Below, in pieces: positions 25,551 through 35,310 of a stretch of DNA of 37,101 nucleotides. The translations under genes were made by a program, and so were the position numbers. This DNA comes from Lyngbya confervoides BDU141951. GTDB taxonomy: Bacteria > Cyanobacteriota > Cyanobacteriia > Thermosynechococcales > Thermosynechococcaceae. The stretch lies in the NCBI RefSeq assembly GCF_000817775.3, contig NZ_JTHE03000062.1, positions 1-37,101 of the forward strand. The letters are read 5' to 3'. How positions within the stretch are numbered: the stretch's first letter is position 1; each line of letters starts with the position of its first letter. The notes beneath the pieces are model-generated. The model was not told the origin of the DNA, ran no database searches, and saw only the letters and a program-made list of their open reading frames with translations.

Positions 25551-28500
25551 ATGAGTCGATCAAAATGGCAACGATCGCGCCACTTTATTTTTTTCATTGC
25601 GGGTGTGCTGTTGGTGGTTTTGTTTTCTGCCTGTAATGGGCAGTGGTTTAAACAGGAGGTGAGGGTGCTCCCAGAGGTGGCGGCAATTCCTGTTCCAGCC
25701 CTTCCAGATTGGATCGAAGATATTAGCCCAACCCAGGACTCCACCCCCCTGAGCCCAATTCGCATCCGCTTCAAAGATCCCCTGATTCCCCTGGAGCAGA
25801 TTGATTCCCCAAGGCAGCAGGAGATTTTGGAAAACTTTGCCCTCTATCCGGCCATCCCTGGGAAGTTTCGCTTCCTGACTCCGCGCATGGTGGGCTTCCA
25901 GCTCGATCAAGCCCTTCCCCAGGCAACTCGGCTGCGGGTCACCCTCAAGGCCGGGTTGAGCGATCTCCAGCAGCACCGCCTGGAGGAGGATCTAGCTTGG
26001 ACCTTTAGTACTGCTCCCCTGAGTCTCACGGATCTCCCCGGCGAAGCGGCCAAGGCTGAGCAGGAAGCAGACCCACTGGATCTCAAGCCTCAGCTTTCCT
26101 TTAGCGCCAATACTCAACTCAATCCCCGGTCCCTCAAAAACCATGTCCGACTGGAGCCCTCTGGGGGACAGCGCGCCATTCCCCTCCAAATCGAGCTAAA
26201 ACATCAGTCTCAAACCGCGGACTTGTCAGATTCAGGCCTAGATCCCGGATCTGCCTTTAACCCGGATCAAACCCAGTGGAGGTATACCCTCACCCCCAAA
26301 CAACCCCTTAAAAAAGCCACGGTCTATGAGCTTAAATTCACTCCCGGATTAGCACCGTTGCGCGGCAACCTCCCCATGTCCGATGAGATCCTGCGGACGC
26401 TAAAAACTTACGCCCCCTTAGCGTTTGTAAAGCTGGACTACTGGGGGCAGCCCGAGGGGGGCAGTGCCTATGGCCGGTTCCAAAAGGGGGCAGCCCAGCT
26501 TCAGTTTAACCAGGGCCTCAAGGCGGAGTCGGCCCAAAACCATATTCATCTCAGTCCTGCTCCCCGCGCGGGAGTGCCAGTCGTGCGGGCCTATGAGGGC
26601 GATCGCGGGGTGGACTTGAACCCCTGGGCCTTAGAACCGGCCACCACCTATAAGATTCAAATTGATGCCGCCCTTGAGGATGTCTACGGCCAAACTCTGG
26701 GGCGATCGCGTACCCTGGAATACAACACCGGAGATGCCGCCGCCGCCCTGTGGGTGCCCTCTGGCCTGAATATTTTTCCGGCCGGTTCCGACCTCCAGCT
26801 GAATATTTCAGCCATTAACCTGCCCCAGGCATCCTATGAGTCGGCCTATCGAGTGGTTCAACCCACCGACTTGATTTATACCGATACCGCCTATCCCAGT
26901 AACCGCGAGATCGATCTGCTGCCTCCGGCAGAAACCTGGGAAACCACTCCCCTTCAGTCTCCCAAAAACCAAACTGTTATCCTCTCGGTGCCCCTGGCCG
27001 AAAAGCTGGGCGGCCAGAGTGGAATGCTGGCCTACGGGATTCAGGCCCGCACCCTTCGAGATCAAAAGGCCCAGGGTGGAAATGAGCCTACCTACTACGG
27101 GATGGTGCAGCTCACGAATTTAGGGGTTTTTGCGCAATGGTTTCCCCAGTCGGGGATGGTGCGGGTTCATCATCTGCGCGATGGTTCCGCTGCCGGAAAT
27201 GTGGCGGTGGAAATTTATCAATCTCGCTTGGAGGAGTCGCCCACGCCGGGTAAAAATCGCCCCTGTGCCCAAGGGAAAACAGATGCTCAGGGATTACTCT
27301 CCCTGAACGCTGCGGCCCTGCAAGCCTGCATGGGATCGGCCAACAATGAGTTTTCCGAAGCGCCGACGCTGCTGGTGGTGGCTCGAGAACAGCAAGATTG
27401 GGCCTTTGTGCGCACCTGGAGCTACAGCGGCTATGGATATGGCGCCAACATTGGGTGGAGTGGTAGCCAGCCCGACTCGCGCGGCCTGATCTTTTCCGAT
27501 CGCCAGATCTATCAACCCGGTGAACAGGGGTGGTTCACGGGGGAGGCCTATCAGCTGGCCTCGGGTAAGCTGGAGCAGATCCGACAGCAACCCTTTCGCG
27601 TCACCCTAGTGGACCCCACCGGGGAGATTCAGTCCTTGGGAACTCAGCAGAGCAATGACTTTGGTTCCTTTTCCTTTCCGATTCAGTTTTCCAAGACGCA
27701 GCCCCTAGGGAACTATACCCTCAAGGCCAAGGCGGACAATGGCTTAGAACTGCTGGGAGAATTCCGCATCGCTGAGTTTAAGCCGCCTAACTTTAAGGTG
27801 GATTTAAAGCTCGATCGCAAGTTTGCAACGCCCAAGACCTCCGTCAAGGCCACGGCCAACAGCCGTTATTTGTTTGGATCGCCCCTGGGCGAGGCTCAAA
27901 TTCGGTACTACGTGACCCGGCAACCGACAACGTTCACGCCCCCAGGATGGGAAAAGTTTAGTTTTGGTCGGCGGTGGTTTTGGCCTGAGGAAGAACCCAC
28001 GGTCACCAGCGATGTGATCCAGCACTCTGGCCAACTTGACCCAGTCGGGGAGAGTCAGCAGGTCCTGGAACTCCCCGAGGATCTACCCTTCTCCATGACC
28101 TACCGGTGGGATGCAGAGGTGCAGGATGTTTCCAATCTCACCGTTGCTGCCACTGCACAATTCGTTGCCCTGCCCAGCGATCGCCTTATTGGGCTGCGCA
28201 GTGACTGGGTGGCTGATGCGGGCAAACCCCTTGCTGTGGAGATGATTGTGACCGACCCAACGGGCCAACCCATGACCGGTCAATCGGTGCAGATTGAGCT
28301 GCAGAAAATGACCTATCATACGGTGACGCAACTGTTAGAGGGCAGCGCTTCTTCCCAGGATCAGGTGGACTATCAAACGGTGGACCAAGTCCTTGTGCGA
28401 TCCGGGCGATCGCCCAAGGTGATTCAGCTCAAGCCCCCGGAATCAGGTGCCTATCGCATTCGGGCCAACCGGATGGGCGCTAAATCCGAAGCGACGGCCA

Positions 28501-31301
28501 CCGATGTGCAACTCTGGGCCACCGGGGCGACCCCCGTTTATTGGGGGCATCGCTACAGCGATGACCGCCTGGAACTTAAGCTTGATCGAGATCAATACCG
28601 CCCTGGCGATCGCGCCAAGGTCTTGATCCAGTCCCCCTATCCTGAGGCAGAACTCTACCTGGCGGTGGTGCAGCATCAGACCCTCTATCAAAGGGTGCAG
28701 GTTGTGCAAGGCGGAGCGCCGGAAGTGGAAATTCCCATTACGGCGGAGATGTTGCCCAATGCAGTGGTTGAAGCCATTTTGATCCGGCGGGGACTGCCCT
28801 TGTCCCAGACGGAGCCTGACAAGGTGGAGGATTTACTGCGGGTTGGATTTGCCCCCTTCAATCTAGATCTCTCTGCCCAGCGCTTGCAGATTACCTTAAA
28901 GCCCCAGATCACTTCCCTGGCGCCTCAGGCAGAGCAGCGGGTGCAGCTCACTCTGCAAGATGCCAGCGGCCAGCCGGTGCGCGGCCAGTTCACTGTGATG
29001 GTTGTCAATGAGGCTGTCCTGCAGCTCACAGGCTATCGGATTCCGAACCTTTTGGAGACGGTCTATGCCCAGCAGGACCTCTCGACCCGATTTGCCGATA
29101 ATCGCCGGGATGTGGTTCTGGCTCCTCTGAACTCTCCCCTAGAAAAGGGGTGGGGGTTTGGCGGGGGCTTTTCCGCCGGGGCAGGGAGTACCCGTATCCG
29201 CGAAGATTTTCGAGCCTTGGCCTACTTCAATGGTTCTGTGGTCACCAATCGACAGGGAGAGGCAGAAATTCAATTTAAGCTGCCGGATGACCTGACGACC
29301 TGGCGAATCATGGCCGTGGCCAGCGATGAAAACCTGCGCTTTGGCACCGCTGACACCACCTTCGTTTCCACCCAGCCGCTGATCACCACCCCCGTGCTAC
29401 CCTTATTTGCGCGACCGGGCGATCGCTTTGAGGCGGGGGTGTCTGTTACCCAGACGACTCAGGACTCCGGTCCGCTGAAGATTAGCGGCACCCTTGCCCA
29501 GGGACTCTCCTTTGCCGATCAACAGCAAACTCAGCAACTTCAGCCGCAAATGACGGGCCAAACCGCGGCCTTTCGACTGCCCATGGTGGCCACCCAGCCC
29601 GGCACCGCTCAGGTACAGTTTACTAGTCAGCTTGGCCAGAACGGTGATGCCTTTCAAGTGCCCCTTGAGATCCGTCCCCACAGCACACCCGAGCAGGTAA
29701 TTAGCACCGGTACAACTCAGGACAAGGTGGAGATCCCGCTGCAGTTGAGTCCTGATCTCGATCCCACTGCTGGAGGGCTGGATGTTTCCCTGTCCAGTAC
29801 GCTGATTGCGGAACTGACGGCCCCTGTGGAACAGATCCAGCGGGACCGGGATCTTCCCTTTCTTGAGCCCGCGGCCAGTCAGCTGGCGATCGCCGCGAAT
29901 TTGCACCGGCTTGCCCAGGTCTACGGTCAGATCTTCCCAAACTACAGTCCCCAGCGCCAGGCCGAAATTGCTCTAGATCGCCTCGCCCGTCTGCAAAACT
30001 CAGATGGGGGGTTTGCGGCCTGGCCCGGCCAAAAACAGTCTGATCCCATCTTGACTCCCTATGCGGCCCGCAGTCTGGCCCAGGCTCAGGCCGCTGGCTT
30101 TACCGTGGAGGAACGGATGCTCAGGGCAGTCAAAACCTATCTGTCCCAACGCATTGCCGAACCTGACGCGGGCACCGACTGCACCTCGGACCTGTGCAAG
30201 AATCAAATTCGTCTGGCAGCCTTGATGAGTTTGGCAGAGCTTGGCGATCGCCGCAATAGCTTTGTCTCTGAGATTTACCGGCTGCGTGATGACTATAGCC
30301 TGGTCACCCAGATCCAGCTAGCGCAGTATCTCTCCCGCTTGCCCGACTGGCAAGCCGAGGCCACAGCCCTGACGGCAAAACTGCAAGCCCAGCTAGCGGT
30401 TAGGGGGCGATCAACCCAGGTTGATTTGCCGCGGCAATGGGCCTGGTGCTACGCGCCCGAATTGGCCCAAGCCGAGGCTCTGCAATTGATGATTCTCCAG
30501 CGACAACCCCCCGAAAGCCTGGATCGACTTCTCCAAGGACTCCTCGATCAGCGACGCGATGGGATTTGGGGCAGTACCTACGCCAACGCCAGGGCGCTGG
30601 CAGCGCTAGTGGACTACAGCCTGCTCCAGCCTGCTCCCCCCAGCTTTAAAGCCCTGGCCAGATTAGATGGGCAACCCCTCCTTACGCATCAGTTTGAAGG
30701 CTATCGCAACCCGCTGCAGCTCAAGTCTGTCTCCCTGGATCAGATTACGCCCGGCCCACACCGCCTGGAGCTGTCCAAATCTGGCGTTGGCCAACTGCAC
30801 TATCTTGCGGCACTGCGCTATCGCTTGCAGGGGAAACTGGCGGGACAGATGAACGGGTTGCGGATCCTTCGCACCCTGCGCCCCGCGAATCAGGATCAGA
30901 TTTTAAGCACCATGGATCTCCGCCCGACGGAGGACCCTCTATCAGTTTCCGTCGGTCAGGTGTTTGACATTGGCTTAGAAATTATTACGGACCACCCAGT
31001 GGATCATCTACTGGTCACAGATCCGCTGCCCGCCGGGTTTGAAGCCGTGGATACGACCTTCCAAACTGCCACCCAATATTTTCAGGGGAGGGGGGATAGT
31101 TGGCAGCTCAGTTACCAAAACATTTTTAAAGACCAGGTGGTGGCCTACGGCGATCGCCTGGAGGCCGGATCTTACCAGATGCACTATCTGGTTCGTTCGG
31201 TGACCCCCGGCACGTTTGCCTGGCCCGGCGCGGAAGTACAGCTCAAGTATAAACCGGAGGAATTTGGCCGTTCGGCTGCTGCACAGCTTGTGGTTCAGTA
31301 A
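25551..31301 (+). CDS. Bacterial alpha-2-macroglobulin lipoprotein, without thioester motif
   Basis: 1916 residues. The N-terminus has a hydrophobic signal ending in the lipobox FSAC (C28), so it is lipid-anchored in the periplasm. Macroglobulin domains follow; DRQIYQPGEQGWFTGEAYQL (near 650) and YRPGDRAKVLIQSPYPEAEL (near 1010) are typical. AYFNGSVVTNRQGEAEIQF with LPDDLTTWRIMAVASDE (near 1224-1260) is the conserved A2M core. The helical thioester domain lies at about 1430-1720, but where active members have C-[LA]-E-Q this one reads DLPFLEPAAS (F1437, P1440), so no thioester can form. Two cysteines (DCTSDLC) may form a disulfide. It lies 229 bp after pbpC, the classical partner. It probably traps proteases non-covalently or has a structural role. 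Confidence 0.93.
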   Translation: MSRSKWQRSRHFIFFIAGVLLVVLFSACNGQWFKQEVRVLPEVAAIPVPALPDWIEDISPTQDSTPLSPIRIRFKDPLIPLEQIDSPRQQEILENFALYPAIPGKFRFLTPRMVGFQLDQALPQATRLRVTLKAGLSDLQQHRLEEDLAWTFSTAPLSLTDLPGEAAKAEQEADPLDLKPQLSFSANTQLNPRSLKNHVRLEPSGGQRAIPLQIELKHQSQTADLSDSGLDPGSAFNPDQTQWRYTLTPKQPLKKATVYELKFTPGLAPLRGNLPMSDEILRTLKTYAPLAFVKLDYWGQPEGGSAYGRFQKGAAQLQFNQGLKAESAQNHIHLSPAPRAGVPVVRAYEGDRGVDLNPWALEPATTYKIQIDAALEDVYGQTLGRSRTLEYNTGDAAAALWVPSGLNIFPAGSDLQLNISAINLPQASYESAYRVVQPTDLIYTDTAYPSNREIDLLPPAETWETTPLQSPKNQTVILSVPLAEKLGGQSGMLAYGIQARTLRDQKAQGGNEPTYYGMVQLTNLGVFAQWFPQSGMVRVHHLRDGSAAGNVAVEIYQSRLEESPTPGKNRPCAQGKTDAQGLLSLNAAALQACMGSANNEFSEAPTLLVVAREQQDWAFVRTWSYSGYGYGANIGWSGSQPDSRGLIFSDRQIYQPGEQGWFTGEAYQLASGKLEQIRQQPFRVTLVDPTGEIQSLGTQQSNDFGSFSFPIQFSKTQPLGNYTLKAKADNGLELLGEFRIAEFKPPNFKVDLKLDRKFATPKTSVKATANSRYLFGSPLGEAQIRYYVTRQPTTFTPPGWEKFSFGRRWFWPEEEPTVTSDVIQHSGQLDPVGESQQVLELPEDLPFSMTYRWDAEVQDVSNLTVAATAQFVALPSDRLIGLRSDWVADAGKPLAVEMIVTDPTGQPMTGQSVQIELQKMTYHTVTQLLEGSASSQDQVDYQTVDQVLVRSGRSPKVIQLKPPESGAYRIRANRMGAKSEATATDVQLWATGATPVYWGHRYSDDRLELKLDRDQYRPGDRAKVLIQSPYPEAELYLAVVQHQTLYQRVQVVQGGAPEVEIPITAEMLPNAVVEAILIRRGLPLSQTEPDKVEDLLRVGFAPFNLDLSAQRLQITLKPQITSLAPQAEQRVQLTLQDASGQPVRGQFTVMVVNEAVLQLTGYRIPNLLETVYAQQDLSTRFADNRRDVVLAPLNSPLEKGWGFGGGFSAGAGSTRIREDFRALAYFNGSVVTNRQGEAEIQFKLPDDLTTWRIMAVASDENLRFGTADTTFVSTQPLITTPVLPLFARPGDRFEAGVSVTQTTQDSGPLKISGTLAQGLSFADQQQTQQLQPQMTGQTAAFRLPMVATQPGTAQVQFTSQLGQNGDAFQVPLEIRPHSTPEQVISTGTTQDKVEIPLQLSPDLDPTAGGLDVSLSSTLIAELTAPVEQIQRDRDLPFLEPAASQLAIAANLHRLAQVYGQIFPNYSPQRQAEIALDRLARLQNSDGGFAAWPGQKQSDPILTPYAARSLAQAQAAGFTVEERMLRAVKTYLSQRIAEPDAGTDCTSDLCKNQIRLAALMSLAELGDRRNSFVSEIYRLRDDYSLVTQIQLAQYLSRLPDWQAEATALTAKLQAQLAVRGRSTQVDLPRQWAWCYAPELAQAEALQLMILQRQPPESLDRLLQGLLDQRRDGIWGSTYANARALAALVDYSLLQPAPPSFKALARLDGQPLLTHQFEGYRNPLQLKSVSLDQITPGPHRLELSKSGVGQLHYLAALRYRLQGKLAGQMNGLRILRTLRPANQDQILSTMDLRPTEDPLSVSVGQVFDIGLEIITDHPVDHLLVTDPLPAGFEAVDTTFQTATQYFQGRGDSWQLSYQNIFKDQVVAYGDRLEAGSYQMHYLVRSVTPGTFAWPGAEVQLKYKPEEFGRSAAAQLVVQ

Positions 31302-31575
31302 GAAACGTCTCTTTTTGCATTAAACATGTTTTCTTCTAAACATTTATCAAGAAAAATGTTTCATTCTAAATCTTCATTGCCCGTTGAGCCTGAGATTGAT
31401 TCCTAAGATTAAAAAAAATAAAATTCTGCTGAGCAATCCTTGAAGTGAACGTAGATTGGGATTGCCCCAAGGATCGCAACCAAACTGACTGCAGGGTAGT
31501 TATTGTTCCTCGACCTGATCAGTCACTGTCAGCAAGGAGAGCGTATCAATCGCCTCCACATTACGGAGAGGCACT
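31302..31575. other. AT-rich intergenic region before the lipoxygenase gene
   Basis: Just after the A2M stop, AAACATT and AATGTTT form a 7-bp inverted repeat with a 10-base loop (31338-31361 region), preceded by the palindrome AAACATGTTT; this may end the A2M transcript. A poly-A run follows near 31412. The lipoxygenase Shine-Dalgarno (GGAG, 31565-31568) ends the gap. No clear promoter boxes were found. Confidence 0.35.
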
Positions 31576-33591
31576 ATGAATATTTGTCTACCCCAGCATG
31601 ATCCGCATCCAGCTGAGCGCAAAGCTGCACTAGCAGAGCAGCAACAGCACTATTCCTATAACCACAGTGCTGTCCCAGGCATTGCAATGGCTAGCCAGGT
31701 ACCCGAAAAGGACAAATCCCTAAATACCTTTGCCTGGGTCCGCGATAATATTTCTCTACTGTTAAGAATTAGAGCCAATCAGGGGCTTCAAGATATTGCG
31801 GAACGGGGTTTGAGGCCTCTATTCATCTGGCGATTGCTCAGCGCCGTGGGGCTGTATCGAGTTTTGAGTAACGACCGTCGCGCCGGATTTTGGATTGCCC
31901 TGCTTAGAACAGTGCTAACCATCGTGCAAAAGCTAGAGCGTCTGATAGGGCGTCAACCCAAATCAGAGGATCTAGAGGCTGATGCCAAGGCGGGAAAGAC
32001 CGACTTAGTGGAAGAGCGCCTCAAAAGCATAGCTGTTCAAATTCAAAAAGATCGCAGTCATCTTTCGAGAAGGGCCGTTATTCAGCAGAAAATTGCATCG
32101 GGATCTGCGATTGCTGAGGCTGAGGTGGGCAGTAGCCTTCTTGACTACAAAGCGCTGTTCAGGGCCTATGAGGATCTATTTCAACTCATCTATTTGCCCT
32201 GCATTAGTCAGACCTTTCAGCAGGACAGATCCTTTGCTGCGCAACGGGTGGCAGGCCCTAATCCGCTGGTGATCCAGCAAATTCAAAGTCTACCCGCGAA
32301 GTTTCCGGTCTCTGATCCTCAATTTCACGCCGTGATGGGACCAGCAGACAGTTTAGCCAAGGCTGGCTCAGAGGGACGACTCTACTTAGCCGATTATGCC
32401 GTCCTGGAGGGGGTGAAAACCAGCGCCTTCCCCAAGGCTCAGAAATATCTGAGCGCTCCTCTCTTGCTGCTAGCGGTGCCCCAGGGGGCGAGATCGCTTA
32501 TTCCCGTTGCAATTCAGTGCGATCAAGTTCCTGGCCCCACCAACCCGGTCTTTATCCCCCCTGCGGAGGGGACACCGCAGGCGGAGAAGTGGTCCTGGTT
32601 GATCGCCAAAACCATTATGCAGATTGCGGATGGTAACTATCATGAGATGATTTCGCATTTGGGGAGAACGCACCTCCTGATGGAATCCTTTGTCATTGCA
32701 ACGCAGCGACAGATCGCGCCCAATCATCCATTGGGAATCCTCCTGAGACCTCATTTTGAAGGGACGCTCTTTATTAATTCATCCGCCCTCACCGGACTGG
32801 TAAATCCTGGGGGGACAGTGGAGAAGGTCATGGGCGGAGAGCTCTCGGAATCCCTACGACTGGCGGCAAAAGGAGTGCAAGGATTTCCCTTTGATTTTAA
32901 TGCGTCGATTATTCCAGACAGTTTTGCAGCTCGTGGTGTCGATAACCCAGCGCAGTTGCCGGACTATCCCTATCGGGATGATGCATTACTGATTTGGGAG
33001 GCCATTCATGACTGGGTGACGGATTATTTAGGACTCTATTACGACCATGATGCGGCTGTGCAACAGGACACAGAAATCCAGGCCTGGGTATCAGAATTAG
33101 TGGCAGCAGAGGGCGGCCATTTAACGGGGATCGGAGAACCTGGATCTGGGGATCCGCAGATTCTCACCCGCGCTTATCTAGCCAATGCGATCGCCTTAAT
33201 TATCTTCACCGCGAGCGCCCAACACGCTGCCGTGAACTTCCCACAAGCCACCTATATGACCTACGGACCTAATATGCCGCTGGCGGGCTATCAGCCTGCC
33301 CCTACCAAGGCCACCGGCGCAACCGTTCAGGACTACTTGGCCCTGCTGCCCCCCTTAGATCAGGCGGAAAGTCAGATGAACATGACCTATCCCCTCGGGT
33401 CGCTCTACTACACTCGCCTGGGGGATTATGGCGCGGGATATTTTGTCGATCCGCAGGTCAAGGCGCCGCTGCACAAATTTCAGGAACGCCTGAAGCAGAT
33501 TGAAATTCTGATTGATGATCGCAATGCAACAAGACCCACCTTTTACGATGTTCTGCATCCGGCCAAAATTCCACAGAGCATCAATATCTAA
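31576..33591 (+). CDS. Lipoxygenase
   Basis: 671 residues, the size of bacterial lipoxygenases, which add O2 to polyunsaturated fatty acids to make oxylipin hydroperoxides. All five iron ligands of the family are visible with the right spacing: H361 and H366 (SHLGRTHLLMESF, H-x4-H), H550 and N554 (AQHAAVNFP, H-x3-N) and the C-terminal Ile671 (SINI). FEGTLFINSSA and NMPLAGYQ are further lipoxygenase stretches. The N-terminus (about 1-200) is helical, without signal peptide or PLAT beta-barrel that I can recognise. The ATG is preceded by GGAG at 7 bases. It stands alone; no hydroperoxide lyase or allene oxide synthase is nearby, so the product is undefined. Confidence 0.95.
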   Translation: MNICLPQHDPHPAERKAALAEQQQHYSYNHSAVPGIAMASQVPEKDKSLNTFAWVRDNISLLLRIRANQGLQDIAERGLRPLFIWRLLSAVGLYRVLSNDRRAGFWIALLRTVLTIVQKLERLIGRQPKSEDLEADAKAGKTDLVEERLKSIAVQIQKDRSHLSRRAVIQQKIASGSAIAEAEVGSSLLDYKALFRAYEDLFQLIYLPCISQTFQQDRSFAAQRVAGPNPLVIQQIQSLPAKFPVSDPQFHAVMGPADSLAKAGSEGRLYLADYAVLEGVKTSAFPKAQKYLSAPLLLLAVPQGARSLIPVAIQCDQVPGPTNPVFIPPAEGTPQAEKWSWLIAKTIMQIADGNYHEMISHLGRTHLLMESFVIATQRQIAPNHPLGILLRPHFEGTLFINSSALTGLVNPGGTVEKVMGGELSESLRLAAKGVQGFPFDFNASIIPDSFAARGVDNPAQLPDYPYRDDALLIWEAIHDWVTDYLGLYYDHDAAVQQDTEIQAWVSELVAAEGGHLTGIGEPGSGDPQILTRAYLANAIALIIFTASAQHAAVNFPQATYMTYGPNMPLAGYQPAPTKATGATVQDYLALLPPLDQAESQMNMTYPLGSLYYTRLGDYGAGYFVDPQVKAPLHKFQERLKQIEILIDDRNATRPTFYDVLHPAKIPQSINI

Positions 33592-33933
33592 CCCAGATTG
33601 CGCCTCCTTGGGGAGATGTCGCTGAGGACAGATTTCCCCCAGCACCATGGCAATGATCCCGGCATTTTGCCCTTGGAGGAATAGGGCGATCGCAGGATTG
33701 ATCCGGGGAGGGGGACCCCCTACCCCCGCTGCCTGAAAGGGTCATCCTCAGCGGATTAGAGCCAGGCGGGTAAACCAGACGATGCAGGCATGACCGGTGG
33801 GAGGTTCGGTGTGGCGGACCTGGAAGGGATGAAGCTTCAGCAGCGATTCATTCCAATGCTTCGGTAACCCCCTATACTAAAAGCATAGAACCGATTCACT
33901 CCTGGCGGACCTTGGGAGTGAAGGAGAAGGCGT
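33592..33933. other. 342-bp gap between lipoxygenase and GTPase genes
   Basis: No gene is seen. A GC-rich palindrome AGGGGGACCCCCT at 33709-33721 can form a tight hairpin but has no T-run after it. A possible promoter for the downstream pair is listed separately. The rest shows nothing I can name. Confidence 0.4.
33851..33878 (+). promoter_or_regulatory. Candidate promoter of the GTPase-carbamate kinase operon
   Basis: TATACT (33873-33878) is a good -10 box, with a weak TTCCAA (33851-33856) 16 bp upstream. It is 55 bases before the ATG. Confidence 0.35.
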
Positions 33934-35310
33934 ATGGACAATTCTCTATCACGAACAAGGGTCGTGATCATGGGAGCGGCTGGCCGTGACTTTCATAATT
34001 TTAATTGGGTCTATCGAAATAATCCTGCCTATGAAGTGATTGCTTTTACGGCCGCTCAAATCTCTGGCATTGCGGATCGCCGCTATCCAACAGACCTAGC
34101 CGGAAAGTACTACCCCAACGGTATTCCCATTGTGGCTGAAGAGCAGCTAGATCATCTGTGTCAGACGCAGCAGGTGGACCAAGTGGTGTTTGCCTATAGC
34201 GATGTCCCCCACGCGCAGGTGATGCATTTGGCCTCGCGATCGCTGGCTGCTGGTGCTAGCTTTATCCTGCTCGGTCCTGAACAAACGATGATTCAGGCCC
34301 AGATACCGGTGGTGGCGGTGTCAGCGGTCCGCACAGGCTGTGGAAAGTCCCAGACAACGCGATGGCTCTCCAAACTGCTGCGGCAGCGCGGGATGCGGGT
34401 GGCCGTGATTCGCCATCCCATGCCCTACGGAGACTTGAGTAAACAAGCGGTTCAACGATTTGCCACCCGCGCAGACCTGGATGCAGCGGCCTGTACGATA
34501 GAGGAGCGAGAGGAGTATGAGCCCCATCTAAATGCCGGAAATGTGGTCTATGCTGGGGTGGACTATGAACGAATTGTGGCCCAAAGCCAACAGGAAGCAG
34601 AGATTCTGCTTTGGGATGGCGGGAACAATGACTTTCCCTTCATTCGTCCCGATTTACATATTGTTTTAGTGGATCCCCTGCGAGCGGGAGATGAAACCCG
34701 TCATCATCCCGGCGAGGTGGTCCTCCGCATGGCCGATATTGTGGTTGTGGCAAAGGTGGACGCGGCATCGGCGGCGGCTATTCAACAGGTGGAAGCCACT
34801 GCCCGACAAATTAATCCAAAGGCTGTGATCGCGCGAGCTTCCTCTCCCATTTCCCTTGAGAATCTGGAGGGGCTGATTCATCAGCCTGACTTGGATGGCC
34901 GGTCGGTTTTAGTGATTGAAGATGGCCCCACCACCACTCACGGCGGAATGGCCTACGGAGCCGGGTATGTAGCCGCCATCCAGGCCCATGCAACCTATCT
35001 GGTGGATCCTCGCCCCTATGCCCCACCAGACATTGCCGCGGTTTTTCAGGCCTATCCTCATATTGGCCCCCTGTTGCCCGCCATGGGCTACTCCCCTCAG
35101 CAACTGGAAGCACTCCGCCAAACCATTAATGCCACCCCAGCAGATGTTGTCGTGGCCGCCACCCCCATTGACTTGGCGGCTTTAATCCAGGTCAACAAGC
35201 CAGTGGTGCGGGCTCGATACGAATTTGCTGAGGCGGGAGAGTTGACCCTCACTCGATGCCTGGAAGATTTTCTGACCCAGATCTCTGTTAGGGCGAACGT
35301 GACATGTTAG
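33934..35310 (+). CDS. COG2403 GTPase / cyclic 2,3-diphosphoglycerate synthetase-like protein
   Basis: 458 residues. The N-terminal ~120 residues are a Rossmann-like domain (VVIMGAAGRDFHNFNWVYR, YEVIAFTAAQ, FAYSDVPHAQVMH). A P-loop NTPase follows: VSAVRTGCGKSQTTR with K138, then RHPMPYGD, TIEEREEYEPH, and WDGGNNDFPF as probable Walker B region. This is the family of archaeal cyclic 2,3-diphosphoglycerate synthetase, but bacterial members are uncharacterised and usually labelled GTPase. AAGGAG lies 7 bases before the ATG. The gene overlaps carbamate kinase by 7 bp, so the two are co-translated. Both families handle acyl- or phospho-anhydride chemistry, which suggests linked metabolism, but no reaction can be assigned. 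Confidence 0.85.
   Translation: MDNSLSRTRVVIMGAAGRDFHNFNWVYRNNPAYEVIAFTAAQISGIADRRYPTDLAGKYYPNGIPIVAEEQLDHLCQTQQVDQVVFAYSDVPHAQVMHLASRSLAAGASFILLGPEQTMIQAQIPVVAVSAVRTGCGKSQTTRWLSKLLRQRGMRVAVIRHPMPYGDLSKQAVQRFATRADLDAAACTIEEREEYEPHLNAGNVVYAGVDYERIVAQSQQEAEILLWDGGNNDFPFIRPDLHIVLVDPLRAGDETRHHPGEVVLRMADIVVVAKVDAASAAAIQQVEATARQINPKAVIARASSPISLENLEGLIHQPDLDGRSVLVIEDGPTTTHGGMAYGAGYVAAIQAHATYLVDPRPYAPPDIAAVFQAYPHIGPLLPAMGYSPQQLEALRQTINATPADVVVAATPIDLAALIQVNKPVVRARYEFAEAGELTLTRCLEDFLTQISVRANVTC

Noticed and set aside
33705-33725. Rho-independent terminator of the lipoxygenase gene
   Set aside because: The palindrome is GC-rich with almost no loop, lies over 100 bases past the stop, and has no T-run after it.
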